Below are positions 27,750-35,500 of a stretch of 64,000 nt of DNA, one piece after another (within the stretch, counting starts at the first letter, position 1; each line of letters opens with the position of its first letter). The DNA comes from Halobaculum saliterrae. GTDB taxonomy: Archaea > Halobacteriota > Halobacteria > Halobacteriales > Haloferacaceae. Position numbers and translations under genes: made by a program. The notes beneath the pieces are model-generated. The model was not told the origin of the DNA, ran no database searches, and saw nothing but the letters and a program-made list of their open reading frames with translations. Where the stretch lies: assembly GCF_009831625.1 (NCBI RefSeq), contig NZ_WUUS01000003.1, positions 327,842 to 391,841 of the forward strand. Reading direction: 5' to 3'.

Positions 27750-27824
27750 GGGCGCTTAGCTCAGCCTGGACAGAGTACTTGGCTTCGGACCAAGCTGCCG
27801 CGGGTTCAAATCCTGCAGCGCCCA
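27750..27824 (+). tRNA. tRNA-Arg (anticodon TCG)
   Basis: A complete cloverleaf can be drawn. The acceptor GGGCGCT pairs with AGCGCCC. The anticodon arm is CTTGG-CTTCGGA-CCAAG with anticodon TCG (reading CGA). The T-arm GCGGG-TTCAAAT-CCTGC has one G-T pair. The discriminator is A at 27824 and CCA is not encoded. No intron is present. The 3' end is the integration site of the provirus, and the element rebuilds it exactly, so the tRNA stays functional. Confidence 0.97.
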
Positions 27825-27825
27825 T
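27812..27825 (+). repeat. attL, 14-bp core
   Basis: The sequence CCTGCAGCGCCCAT covers the T-arm 3' strand and acceptor stem of tRNA-Arg. An identical copy occurs at 41732-41745. This is the left attachment site. Confidence 0.92.
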
Positions 27826-28000
27826 TCCTTCGCCGCCCGTTTCACCTCCAACCGAAGGTTCGGGGTACAGACCCTCTCGATACCGAATTCGTCGTTTAGG
27901 TCCCTCCGGAATACATCACTTTCTGAGGAGCTAAACGGGGGACACGTTGCGGCCCCTTGCAGTCACGCGATTTTGTTCGCAAACACGGGGGTGATCGCCC

Positions 28001-28129
28001 GTGCGTGAGCTGCGGTTTGTTCCTGCGAGCGATCTCTACGACCCAGCGACTCGCGCACGGTTCCCGCACCCCTCGATCGAGGCGACCGACGCCGACGTTC
28101 GGGAGGCCATCGAGGAGGTGGAACGATGA
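28001..28129 (+). CDS. Provirus small protein (42 aa), first of the coupled chain
   Basis: The GTG-initiated frame encodes LRFVPASDLYDPATRARFPH and a Glu-rich C-terminal helix. It is the first open frame inside the provirus. Its last bases overlap the next gene in an ATGA junction, and a GGAGGTG Shine-Dalgarno-like site lies at 28113-28119, within its 3' end, in front of the next ATG. No known domain is seen. Confidence 0.5.
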   Translation: MRELRFVPASDLYDPATRARFPHPSIEATDADVREAIEEVER

Positions 28130-28272
28130 ACGGCACCGAGTACCGGTGTCGACGCTGCGGCGTTCGGATGGTCGAACCCGACCCGCCCCGGACCGATCGA
28201 TGCCCGGTCTGTCGTCGACGTGGTGACGGCGGGAACCGCCCGGCGATCTCCGACGTTCGAGGTGACTACTGA
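28126..28272 (+). CDS. Zinc-ribbon microprotein (48 aa)
   Basis: This protein has two CxxC pairs (YRCRRCGV and CPVCRRR) with about 17 residues between, and little else. It would fold around one zinc ion and bind nucleic acid or protein. It overlaps the preceding stop by four bases and its own stop is overlapped by the next ATG. Preceded by a clear Shine-Dalgarno-like GGAGGTG, it is likely translated by coupling. Such proteins are frequent in haloarchaeal viruses and plasmids. Confidence 0.7.
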   Translation: MNGTEYRCRRCGVRMVEPDPPRTDRCPVCRRRGDGGNRPAISDVRGDY

Positions 28273-28496
28273 TGGCGCCTCGCCTCCCGGGCGATCCGCC
28301 GAACCCCGGCAGTCAGTGGAACCCCTCGGTTCCCCTCCCGTCGGTCGCGATCGTCCTCCGCTGCAAGGGATGCAACCAGAAGTTCGTCACTCGCGAGCAG
28401 CATCCTTCAGCTCGTCTCGGGATGTGTCGCTACTGCGCGCCTCCCGAGTGGTACGCTGAGTACATCCCCCGCGGTCGCTGGAGGGCCGACGGATGA
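28272..28496 (+). CDS. Zinc-ribbon protein (74 aa)
   Basis: Residues 30-60 carry CKGCNQKFVTREQHPSARLG and CRYC, a C-x2-C...C-x2-C zinc ribbon. The N-terminus is Pro-rich (APRLPGDPPNPGSQWNPSVP) and the C-terminus basic. It shares one base with the previous stop and overlaps the next start by four bases. A role in binding DNA of the provirus, or in transcription control, is plausible but unproven. Confidence 0.7.
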   Translation: MAPRLPGDPPNPGSQWNPSVPLPSVAIVLRCKGCNQKFVTREQHPSARLGMCRYCAPPEWYAEYIPRGRWRADG

Positions 28497-28948
28497 CCTC
28501 CGACGGACCGGAGTTCATCGAGTACCAGTGTCGCGGCTGCCAAGAGCTAACGCTCGCGGACGAACGCGCGGATCACGCCCGATACCGGGAATGCCTCAGC
28601 TGTTTCGCCGTCCCCGATCTCAAACGGCAACCCGTCGACCACCGACTCCCGTCGCTCCGCTGGGCGATCGCCACCGCTCCGCTCGACCTCACGAACCCTC
28701 AAAGCGAGGGACAGGCGGAGGCCGCCCGCGGCGCCGCGAGCGCCCCGAGCGGCGCCGAGGCCAGAGCCGACGCGGAGCGGGGGCTCGCCCCCGACCGCGG
28801 AGCCCGAGCGCATGAGGGAGTCCCGACCGGGACGACCGAAAACGAGCGGCGGTCGCCTCCCGACACCCGCGCGCGAGCAACGCGTGCGGATGGCGGTTCC
28901 CGGGTAGCCACGCAGCAAGCCGCACTCACTCGGTGGTCCAGTGAGTAG
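28493..28948 (+). CDS. Provirus protein with N-terminal zinc ribbon and low-complexity tail (151 aa)
   Basis: The first 60 residues contain YQCRGCQELTLADERADHAR and ECLSCF, a third zinc ribbon in this chain. The rest is a polar Ala/Arg/Glu-rich region, disordered and with a skewed composition; the DNA there (28700-28900) is unusually GC-rich and includes the hairpin CGGGGGC-TC-GCCCCCG at 28778-28793. The gene overlaps both its neighbours and is followed by the rep candidate, whose GTG lies eight bases before its stop. Function unknown. Confidence 0.65.
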   Translation: MTSDGPEFIEYQCRGCQELTLADERADHARYRECLSCFAVPDLKRQPVDHRLPSLRWAIATAPLDLTNPQSEGQAEAARGAASAPSGAEARADAERGLAPDRGARAHEGVPTGTTENERRSPPDTRARATRADGGSRVATQQAALTRWSSE

Positions 28949-30884
28949 CGACCAGCCAACCGGCGGGGACGCATCCACCCAAACCAGCGGTGAGTCTTGG
29001 CCTTCCAAGGAGACTAACTCTGTAACGCCCGCTACTCCCGAATCTCCCGAAGATAGCGTTCCCGCGATCGTCCACAAACGCGTTTCCGAGTTCCGTCGGG
29101 AGTACCCTGATCTGGCCGATCTTCCGCTCTCCAGATCGCACGGTCGCAGCCTTCGCCGGATCGTCACCGATGCCGACTGGTCCGACGAGTGGGTCGAACC
29201 CGACACCTTCGGAGAATCGGCCTTCCGTACGACCTCGCTCGTGAAGCGCGAAGCCTCAACGTGGAGCGATGCGCTCGCGGCGTTCCTCACTGCACATCTC
29301 GAATACGACGGGATGCTCGCGCGGTTCTCGAACGGGGAGGACTCGTTCGAACTCCCACTGACCGACGCTTGGGGCAAGGAGTATCACGCGAAACAGTACG
29401 CCCGTGCTCGGGCACTCGAACGCCAAATGGGCGGCGGTGAACGCCCGTCTGGGGGCGAAGCCGTCGCCGCGTGGGACCGACCAGCGACCGCCATGATCAC
29501 CCTCTCTGCGTCTTCGATGCCCGGCCGTACTCGACTGTCTCCTGTTGATCACCTCGACGCCGTACACGACTCATTCTCGTACGATGGTGTCCGGGACACC
29601 CTCCGTAACGTAATGGAGTATCACCTCGGATTGGACTCCGACCAGTGGGGATACTGGTTACAGGCGGAGCCCCACGGACTCGGCGATAGTTCCGGAGTGA
29701 ACGCCTGTTATACGCATATTCACATCGGGACGTACCTCGACGCATCAGGGCTCGACGCCGAACGCATCGGCGGCGAGTTGGAGCGTGTCGTCGACAAACA
29801 CCTGGAGGTGTGCGAACCGGCCGGGAAGAGCGCCCACAACTACGAGGCGATCGACTCCTACGAGGAGGAAGACGACGGCTGCATCTCCGTGAACATGGAG
29901 GTCGGCAACCTTGGGTCATACCTCGCCGCGTACATGGGCGGTTCATACGACGAACGGCTCGAAGAACGGCCGATCGAATACCTCGCGTGGGGGACGCTCT
30001 ACTGGTCGACCGCTCGCCAGCGAACGACTCGCTCACAGACAGTCAACCAGGCGATCGCTGCCGATGCCTGCCAGCAACGTGCTGAGTCCGAATCGTCGGC
30101 GCAATCGGACGAGCATGGAGAGACTGTCCGCTGGTCGGAAGCTAACGGGCCGGATGTCGTATGTACCAACTGCGGTTCGGGCTGGGCGATCGACCAATCA
30201 CGGATAGAAGCCCCCATCCTCGATGCCGACCTCCGCGAGCTGCTGCCCGACAAACCGCCCGATATTGACAGTTCGCCGTCGCTCTCAGAGCTGTGGGCCG
30301 ATGCTGACGCCGCCGGTCGTGCTGGTGAAAGCCTCGGTCGTGCTCACGCTCGCGAACGAGTCAATCGCTGGCTCGACGCGCACCCGTCAGCCTCGGTCTC
30401 CCCGGTCGCGCTGCTCGGACGATTGGACCTCAATCCGGAGCACATCGAGTTAGTGAGCGATCTTCTCGACGGTGACGAGTCCGGCCCCGAACCGGAAGGG
30501 TTCGTCCGGCCGCAGTCACTCGAACCCGAGTGGGAACTGGAAGCGATCATCGGCGCTGACGGTCAGGAACATACGCCCGGCGATGGCGGCGTCGACATGG
30601 TGACCCTGCACCTCCCGAAGAAACAAATCCGTGAGGAAACTCGTCTGTCCAAGCCGTTACGGAGTGGCGAGATATGGCGCTGTGGGAAGTGCAACTTCGC
30701 AACGCACAACTCGCGGATGATGGCTGACCATCTCGTTGACCACGGGCTCGAGGATCCCGATGCCGCCGATCACGTGCTGATGTATCACCCCCTGAGCAAA
30801 CAACGCGATCTCCGGAATGGGATGAAGTACACCGGCCATCGCCCGGATCCACCCGAAAAAAGATATTACTCAGGAGAACGGTAG
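28941..30884 (+). CDS. Candidate HUH-type rolling-circle replication initiator with C-terminal zinc finger
   Basis: This is a 647-residue protein, the largest in the provirus. Three motifs of HUH endonucleases line up: ITLSASS (motif 1, about 186-192), YTHIHIG (motif 2, HIH at 259-261) and YLAAYMGG (motif 3, candidate nucleophile Tyr327 or Tyr331). A lone CTNCG pair lies near residue 410. The C-terminus holds a C2H2 finger (WRCGKCNFATHNSRMMADHL), likely for DNA binding. Pleolipoviruses of the alpha group use rolling-circle Reps, so a Rep fits this element. Motif 3 lacks the usual trailing Lys, so the assignment is probable rather than certain. The GTG at 28941 is the start. Confidence 0.7.
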   Translation: MSSDQPTGGDASTQTSGESWPSKETNSVTPATPESPEDSVPAIVHKRVSEFRREYPDLADLPLSRSHGRSLRRIVTDADWSDEWVEPDTFGESAFRTTSLVKREASTWSDALAAFLTAHLEYDGMLARFSNGEDSFELPLTDAWGKEYHAKQYARARALERQMGGGERPSGGEAVAAWDRPATAMITLSASSMPGRTRLSPVDHLDAVHDSFSYDGVRDTLRNVMEYHLGLDSDQWGYWLQAEPHGLGDSSGVNACYTHIHIGTYLDASGLDAERIGGELERVVDKHLEVCEPAGKSAHNYEAIDSYEEEDDGCISVNMEVGNLGSYLAAYMGGSYDERLEERPIEYLAWGTLYWSTARQRTTRSQTVNQAIAADACQQRAESESSAQSDEHGETVRWSEANGPDVVCTNCGSGWAIDQSRIEAPILDADLRELLPDKPPDIDSSPSLSELWADADAAGRAGESLGRAHARERVNRWLDAHPSASVSPVALLGRLDLNPEHIELVSDLLDGDESGPEPEGFVRPQSLEPEWELEAIIGADGQEHTPGDGGVDMVTLHLPKKQIREETRLSKPLRSGEIWRCGKCNFATHNSRMMADHLVDHGLEDPDAADHVLMYHPLSKQRDLRNGMKYTGHRPDPPEKRYYSGER

Positions 30885-30932
30885 GCTGCGTTCGTTTCTC
30901 TGGGTAGGCTGGACATCTGGTCCGTTCTCCTG
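30871..30932. repeat. 11-bp inverted repeat around the rep stop codon
   Basis: CAGGAGAACGG (30871-30881) and CCGTTCTCCTG (30922-30932) are exact inverted copies separated by 40 bases. The left arm is the last codons of rep and the TAG follows it at once. The spacer also contains GGTAGGCTG twice (30880-30888 and 30903-30911). It could be a transcription terminator, a regulatory hairpin or part of a replication origin. Confidence 0.6.
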
Positions 30933-31021
30933 TGTATTTCTGGTAGAAATCTTGATTCGTGCTAGAGGGGTTCTGTGTCCCCAAAGGTGCCGTGTGGCTT
31001 TCATTTCCGATATTTTGACCC

Positions 31022-31062
31022 GTATGTTTAACCCATACCGACGGTTAGTAGAGTATATCACA
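31022..31062 (+). promoter_or_regulatory. Promoter region of the pilin genes, with GTATG-N7-CATAC inverted repeat
   Basis: GTATG (31022-31026) and CATAC (31034-31038) flank TTTAACC. An AGTATATCAC TATA-like element lies at 31052-31061, about 50 bases before the first pilin ATG. This suggests a separate promoter that could be repressed through the inverted repeat. Confidence 0.4.
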
Positions 31063-31109
31063 GGCACCAGGGGGAGTTAGCCCACTCGCGTGGCTGTGTG
31101 GACCACAAC

Positions 31110-31523
31110 ATGGAATTCAAGCAACTACTCGACGACGATCGTGCCGTGTCTCCAGTCATTGGAGTCATCCTTATGGTCGCGATCACCGTGATCCTCGCGG
31201 CCGTCATCGGTTCGTTCGTCCTCGGCCTCGGCAACTCCGTGCAGCAGACCGCACCGAACGCGAACTTCCAGTTCGAATTTGGCCAAGACGGTGCTGGCAA
31301 CGATGTCGTCAACGTCACGCACACTGGTGGAGACACAATCCCCGCGAATGAGCGCGTCTCACTGAATACTAGCGTCGGTTCTACTGCGTTCAGTGGCGGT
31401 GAGATGAGCGCCGGGGATAGTATCACTGGGGTGCAGTACTCTTCAGGCGAGACTGTCCGCGTGCTTTGGGTCTCGCAAAATGGAGATACTTCCCAAGCAC
31501 TCGCCGAGGAGACGGCGCCCTAA
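31110..31523 (+). CDS. PilA-like type IV pilin, copy 1
   Basis: This 137-residue protein starts [18 protein letters not shown], then has the strongly hydrophobic H-domain of archaeal pilins ([20 protein letters not shown]). The short N-terminus ending in DDDRA is a prepilin peptidase (PibD) type processing site. The remaining C-terminal beta domain is Thr/Asn/Gly-rich. Haloferax PilA1-PilA6 share nearly this H-domain and assemble adhesive pili. The ATG at 31110 is preferred over the GTG at 31098 because it aligns with copy 2. It is the first of two tandem copies in a viral genome, which is unusual. Confidence 0.88.
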   Translation: MEFKQLLDDDRAVSPVIGVILMVAITVILAAVIGSFVLGLGNSVQQTAPNANFQFEFGQDGAGNDVVNVTHTGGDTIPANERVSLNTSVGSTAFSGGEMSAGDSITGVQYSSGETVRVLWVSQNGDTSQALAEETAP

Positions 31524-31529
31524 CCAGAA

Positions 31530-31976
31530 ATGAAGTTTAAGCAACTTCTCGACGACGACCGCGCTGTCTCCCCTGTCATCGGAGTCATCCTTATGGTCGC
31601 GATCACCGTGATCCTCGCGGCCGTCATCGGCTCGTTCGTCCTCGGCCTCGGGAACAGCGTTCAACAAACGACGCCGAACGCGAACTTCCAGTTCGACTAC
31701 GCGGAGAACGAAACGACGGGGCTCTACAATGTCACCGCTACGCACACTGGTGGTGCGACGCTTGACTCCACAAACACAGGGAGTCTCACGCTGAACGCAT
31801 CTGCCGGAAACAACCTCGGTGTTGCATTTGGCCCACTGCCGGTTAGTGCTGGTAGTTCGCAGGAACTCAACGCTTCAGGTGGAGCCGTTGACCCCGGTGC
31901 GACGGTACGAGTGATCTGGAACTCCCAAAACGGGGAGACATCCCAAGCACTCGCGACGGATCAAGCGCCGAACTAA
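31530..31976 (+). CDS. PilA-like type IV pilin, copy 2
   Basis: This 148-residue protein is almost identical to copy 1 over its first 55 residues ([20 protein letters not shown] and onward) and diverges after that. Fifty bases of the H-domain (31581-31630) are identical to copy 1 (31161-31210), offset by exactly 420. The genes are six bases apart, so they are co-transcribed. The mature domain differs, so the two subunits may assemble together or be alternative adhesins. This looks like recent duplication or gene conversion. Confidence 0.88.
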   Translation: MKFKQLLDDDRAVSPVIGVILMVAITVILAAVIGSFVLGLGNSVQQTTPNANFQFDYAENETTGLYNVTATHTGGATLDSTNTGSLTLNASAGNNLGVAFGPLPVSAGSSQELNASGGAVDPGATVRVIWNSQNGETSQALATDQAPN

Positions 31977-31998
31977 GGCTACTAACCAGTAGCCGTTT

Positions 31999-32817
31999 TT
32001 GTCAACGACAGTGCCAGAGGATCAGACAACCCCACTTGTCGACCCGCAGTCCCTCGCCCGTACGTACAACCCGCAGTCGTATCCAGACCCAGCAAATCTA
32101 CTCGAGGACTACGATCGCGTGATGGAGTACGCCTCGAAGCATCCAGACCACGGCCGGACTCGAGTCGGAACGGCGCTTGAACTCCCGCCAAGTCGCGTCC
32201 GGACATGGATCGAGGGCGGGAAGCCCGATGCCGTTCACGCTGTGGAAACCGCTCAGGAATTGGGCTGGCTCGATACAACACCCCAAGACCCGCTTGGCGA
32301 CGCGTGTGCCGTACTCGCCGCGGGGATCTACACGTGCGGTAGTATCGACACCGCTCGCGTCGTCCCAGCGTGGAATCCAACTACACGAATCGCTAGGAGC
32401 CTCATCACGCACGCTCTGGACGTCGTCGGGACTGGAGTCACCCTCCGTCATGCTGACGAGCCCGATCGACCCACCGAGATCATCCCCGCCACGAACGCGA
32501 GCGTCTTCGGTCGGATTCTCGTGTGTCTCGGTGTCCCCCAAGGCGATTTCACGATGGTCGAATCACTCCCGAACTGGATCGACCAGCTCTCGACGGGGAC
32601 TCGCCGGACACTCGCGCTTCTGTGGATGTGTGAGCGCGCCACGGTACATCAGGAGAAAGACACGCTCGTAATCCAAGGGAGATCACGGGGCGAGTTCTAT
32701 CGCCGGACCGTCGCTTCTCTCATTCGCGAGATCGTCGACGAGCCCGTCAACGTCACGGATCACAATGTGATCATCAGCGCTGCCGCAGCTCGATCACTTC
32801 CCACCGTCTTCCGGTAA
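31999..32817 (+). CDS. Provirus DNA-binding protein, possible degenerate LAGLIDADG-like domain
   Basis: This is a 272-residue protein. Residues 45-80 look like a helix-turn-helix (RTRVGTALELPPSRVRTWIEGG). The later segment, with VFGRILVCLGVPQGD followed by SLPNWIDQLS, faintly resembles the LAGLIDADG-type fold of DNA-binding regulators and homing enzymes, without clear catalytic acids. It lies between the pilins and the virion module on the same strand. A transcription regulator is the most economical guess. TTG at 31999 and GTG at 32011 are both possible starts. Confidence 0.55.
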   Translation: MSTTVPEDQTTPLVDPQSLARTYNPQSYPDPANLLEDYDRVMEYASKHPDHGRTRVGTALELPPSRVRTWIEGGKPDAVHAVETAQELGWLDTTPQDPLGDACAVLAAGIYTCGSIDTARVVPAWNPTTRIARSLITHALDVVGTGVTLRHADEPDRPTEIIPATNASVFGRILVCLGVPQGDFTMVESLPNWIDQLSTGTRRTLALLWMCERATVHQEKDTLVIQGRSRGEFYRRTVASLIREIVDEPVNVTDHNVIISAAAARSLPTVFR

Positions 32818-32995
32818 TAGGTGGGCTTTTGTGACCTGATAGCGAAGCACAAGTGAACACCCCGAGGTGTTCCCACACAGCTGGCGCGGACTAGTTGCCC
32901 GTGCCACCCCTTTTTACTGCAGAGCGGTTGCTCTCTCAGAGCTGTCCGTCGATATTCCACTTTCACCGAACCGTGTTCTCGGCTAAGTGAGTATG

Positions 32996-33007
32996 TCTAG
33001 TACTAGA
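32996..33007. promoter_or_regulatory. 12-bp palindrome before the virion module
   Basis: TCTAGTACTAGA is a perfect palindrome ending seven bases before the ATG of the first module gene (33015). The 197-base gap 32818-33014 holds no gene, so this could be the operator/promoter for the whole structural operon. Confidence 0.4.
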
Positions 33008-33014
33008 AACTGCA

Positions 33015-33350
33015 ATGGCGTCCAAAAGCGAACCGGCGTTCGACGATCTCGACCCGGTGAACACGGATGAGGAATCGAGCGGAAGCAACTGGCTGAATCC
33101 CAACCCGGGCGAGACCGTCAGCGGGACGATCACCGGTTGGAATCCCGACGCGGGCCACAACGGTGTGATCGAGCTGGATGGGAATCCGATGTACATGAAC
33201 CGGACCCTCCAGCGCCAGCTGATCGCTGCGCTCGTCGAGGGCAACCAGATGTTCGTCCGCGTCGACGAGAACTCCCAGACGTTCACCAACGACGACGGTG
33301 AGGAGACCGAGTACCACCCGAAGGAGGCGCGGTTCGCGAGGGACGACTGA
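33015..33350 (+). CDS. Provirus small acidic protein, OB-fold-like (111 aa)
   Basis: The N-terminal 25 residues are acidic; after them comes NPNPGETVSGTITGWNPD, then GVIELDGNPMYMNRTL and a FVRVDENSQTFT strand. The alternating strands suggest an OB-like beta barrel that could bind DNA. Its TGA overlaps the ATG of the next gene, and it leads the virion module, where pleolipoviruses usually have a small ORF of unknown function. Confidence 0.55.
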   Translation: MASKSEPAFDDLDPVNTDEESSGSNWLNPNPGETVSGTITGWNPDAGHNGVIELDGNPMYMNRTLQRQLIAALVEGNQMFVRVDENSQTFTNDDGEETEYHPKEARFARDD

Positions 33351-33748
33351 TGGCGTACTCGAACCGCATGAGCAGCGTCCTCGGTGACTACGCGAACATC
33401 CGCACCATCCCCGCGTACCTCTCCGCGGCGTACCTGCTCGCGGGCCTCTACCAGTTCGGAGGGATCGCCACGGTCGAACTCTCATGGCTATCGTACACTC
33501 TCGGCGCCGAGCACGCCGTACTTGTGTCGATGGGCGCGTTCGTCATCGCCTTCGCGGGCTCGTCGACGCGCCAGTTCGAGAACTACGAGCCCTGGGAACA
33601 GGCCGCGATCGCAATCGGCCCTGTGGTGATCCTCGGTGAGCACCTGACCGCGGAAGCGACCGACTTCCTGATCGGCCTCGGCGACCCGCTGGGAATGCAG
33701 CTCGCGTTCCTCGCGACGGTCGTCTCTTGGGCCGTCGCCGTGAGGTGA
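33350..33748 (+). CDS. Small multipass membrane protein, pleolipovirus VP3-like
   Basis: This 132-residue protein has four hydrophobic helices and polar connecting loops (YANIRTIPAYLSAAYLLAG, AEHAVLVSMGAFVIAFAG, QAAIAIGPVVILGE, LAFLATVVSWAVAV). It starts at an ATG overlapping the previous stop and precedes the spike gene. VP3 is the inner membrane protein of pleolipovirus virions and lies directly before the spike gene. Sequence similarity is not certain, so the assignment rests on order and topology. Confidence 0.72.
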   Translation: MAYSNRMSSVLGDYANIRTIPAYLSAAYLLAGLYQFGGIATVELSWLSYTLGAEHAVLVSMGAFVIAFAGSSTRQFENYEPWEQAAIAIGPVVILGEHLTAEATDFLIGLGDPLGMQLAFLATVVSWAVAVR

Positions 33749-33755
33749 TTCGGTC

Positions 33756-35285
33756 GTGAACCTCCCGAATCGCTCGCAGGTCCTCGCGCCCGTCTTCGCG
33801 TTCCTGCTCGTGTTCTCCGCATTCGCTGGCGGTGTCGGGGTCCAACCAGCTGCCGCGACCCACGACTGCGATAACCTCGACAGTCTGGTGTTCTTCGCCT
33901 CGCTGACGATCGCGAACTACGACAAGTGCGCTCAGAATCACAACACGGGTGATATCGACGAGTTGCGCGAGCTACAAGCCGAACAGACAGAGCAGGACAT
34001 CTACGACGCTGCGGTCAATCAGAAGGCCGCGACAGAGTCACAGAGAGCTGTCTACGAGAACTATCTCAACGACACGCAATCCGCCGCGTGGATGCAAGCT
34101 GAGATTGCGATCGCTGAGGCATACGAGAATGGATCCTCGAAGGCACTTGCTCGTTCCAAAGCCAAGCAGGCAATCGCGGACTACTACGCTGTCAAGCAAA
34201 GGAACCTCATCGAGTCCTACAACGTGTCTGCGACGGCGACACACGTGATGGCTCACCGTGCCGATAACGAGTCAAACGTCAGTGAATCGTTCGTTGATAT
34301 GCGAGGCAGCGGCCTCGGTGACAACGTCGAGATCACGTCCGGTGACTACCAAGACACGTACATCAAAGAGAACAGCAGCACGTACACTGTCGAGTTAGCG
34401 AATGGTTCGTCAGCTGTCTCGAAGACGATAGAGTACCGCGGAGCCGTTTCGAACGGTGGGAGCACAGACACCGGCACCGCGAGTGCGTACGTTTCGGGAG
34501 TCGACTCCGACATATGGGGCGGTCATGACAACGCTCAGGCGTATGTCCGGGTCAATCCTCCGAACGATAACTTCGATGAGGTACGGTTCATGCAACCCTC
34601 GAACTACTGGGACCTCTGGACGAGAATCGAGACCCAGAACAGCGCCCTACAAGACGAAGCTGGCGCGTACGTGAACGCCACTTGGGACGACTACGAGGCG
34701 GGTACGATCAACTCTTCGGACGTGATCAGCGGGCACACCGCGATGTTCCGCTACAGCGACCAGACGATGAACGGCTCGGGCGACCTCTACTCGTCGGTTG
34801 CTGCGTTGTCGACGCTCGGGCTCGATACACCCGAGCTGAACGGTACGGGGACCATGGAGTTGATGTACAACGGTGCGACCTACCACGGGCTACCGATGGC
34901 GCGCAACGCGCCGAACGGCTCCTGGGAGGCCAACACTACCTACAACACTTCCGACATCGACGGCCCGGTCTTCATGGTGACTACCGGAGGCGACCGGATC
35001 GAACTCGACGGCGAGTTTACGATCGGCTCGATCTCCGACACTGATGGTAAGTCCATCGAGGTTGTGGAAACGCGGAAGGTCGTCTACAAGTCCGCGAACA
35101 CCTCGGAGTACCTGGCCATGCAGGAGGAGATTTCCGAGCTGCGCTCAGAAGTCGAAGCCAAACAGCAGGCAGTCGGTGACGGCTCTTCCTCGGGGCCTGA
35201 CATCGACCCCATGTACCTGCTTGGCGCGCTCGCGGTGATCGGCCTGCTCGCCTACGGTAAGGGCCAGCAGTCGAAGGGGAACTGA
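33756..35285 (+). CDS. Spike protein, pleolipovirus VP4-like
   Basis: This 509-residue protein starts at GTG with a Sec signal peptide (PVFAFLLVFSAFAGGVGV...AAA) and ends with a coiled-coil segment (EEISELRSEVEAKQQ) and a C-terminal membrane helix (YLLGALAVIGLLAYG). The long ectodomain is beta-rich with many Asn-x-Thr/Ser sites. This is the layout of the pleolipovirus spike VP4, which binds the cell and fuses membranes. GAGGTGATT at 33743-33751 is a Shine-Dalgarno-like match. Function is inferred from architecture and position. Confidence 0.8.
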   Translation: MNLPNRSQVLAPVFAFLLVFSAFAGGVGVQPAAATHDCDNLDSLVFFASLTIANYDKCAQNHNTGDIDELRELQAEQTEQDIYDAAVNQKAATESQRAVYENYLNDTQSAAWMQAEIAIAEAYENGSSKALARSKAKQAIADYYAVKQRNLIESYNVSATATHVMAHRADNESNVSESFVDMRGSGLGDNVEITSGDYQDTYIKENSSTYTVELANGSSAVSKTIEYRGAVSNGGSTDTGTASAYVSGVDSDIWGGHDNAQAYVRVNPPNDNFDEVRFMQPSNYWDLWTRIETQNSALQDEAGAYVNATWDDYEAGTINSSDVISGHTAMFRYSDQTMNGSGDLYSSVAALSTLGLDTPELNGTGTMELMYNGATYHGLPMARNAPNGSWEANTTYNTSDIDGPVFMVTTGGDRIELDGEFTIGSISDTDGKSIEVVETRKVVYKSANTSEYLAMQEEISELRSEVEAKQQAVGDGSSSGPDIDPMYLLGALAVIGLLAYGKGQQSKGN

Positions 35286-35288
35286 GCC

Positions 35289-35480
35289 ATGTGGTGGCTC
35301 CTGCTGCGACTGCTTCCGCGGCCGGGGCTCGTCAGCTACGGCGTTCTCGCTGCGCTCGTCCTCCTACAACTCGGCGGCGTCGACGTGCTCGGAATGGGTC
35401 TCGACCTCGCCGACCAACTCGCTGGAGACGTGCTCGACTGGATCGAGGAGGTGATCGCTGACCAACTGAACCCGCTGTGA
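35289..35480 (+). CDS. Small membrane protein of the virion module (63 aa)
   Basis: It encodes MWWLLLRLLPRPGLVSYGVL followed by a hydrophobic stretch and an amphipathic C-terminal helix (LADQLAGDVLDWIEEVIADQ). It starts three bases after the spike stop codon and is likely co-translated. In pleolipoviruses a small ORF follows the spike gene; its function is unknown. Confidence 0.6.
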   Translation: MWWLLLRLLPRPGLVSYGVLAALVLLQLGGVDVLGMGLDLADQLAGDVLDWIEEVIADQLNPL

Positions 35481-35500
35481 GCTGTCATGGTTTCTGCCTC

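Noticed and set aside
28771..28800. Replication origin at the GC-rich hairpin CGGGGGC-TC-GCCCCCG
   Set aside because: The loop is too short for a stable hairpin, the DNA lies in a coding low-complexity region, and nothing ties it to Rep. It is mentioned only within the gene entry.
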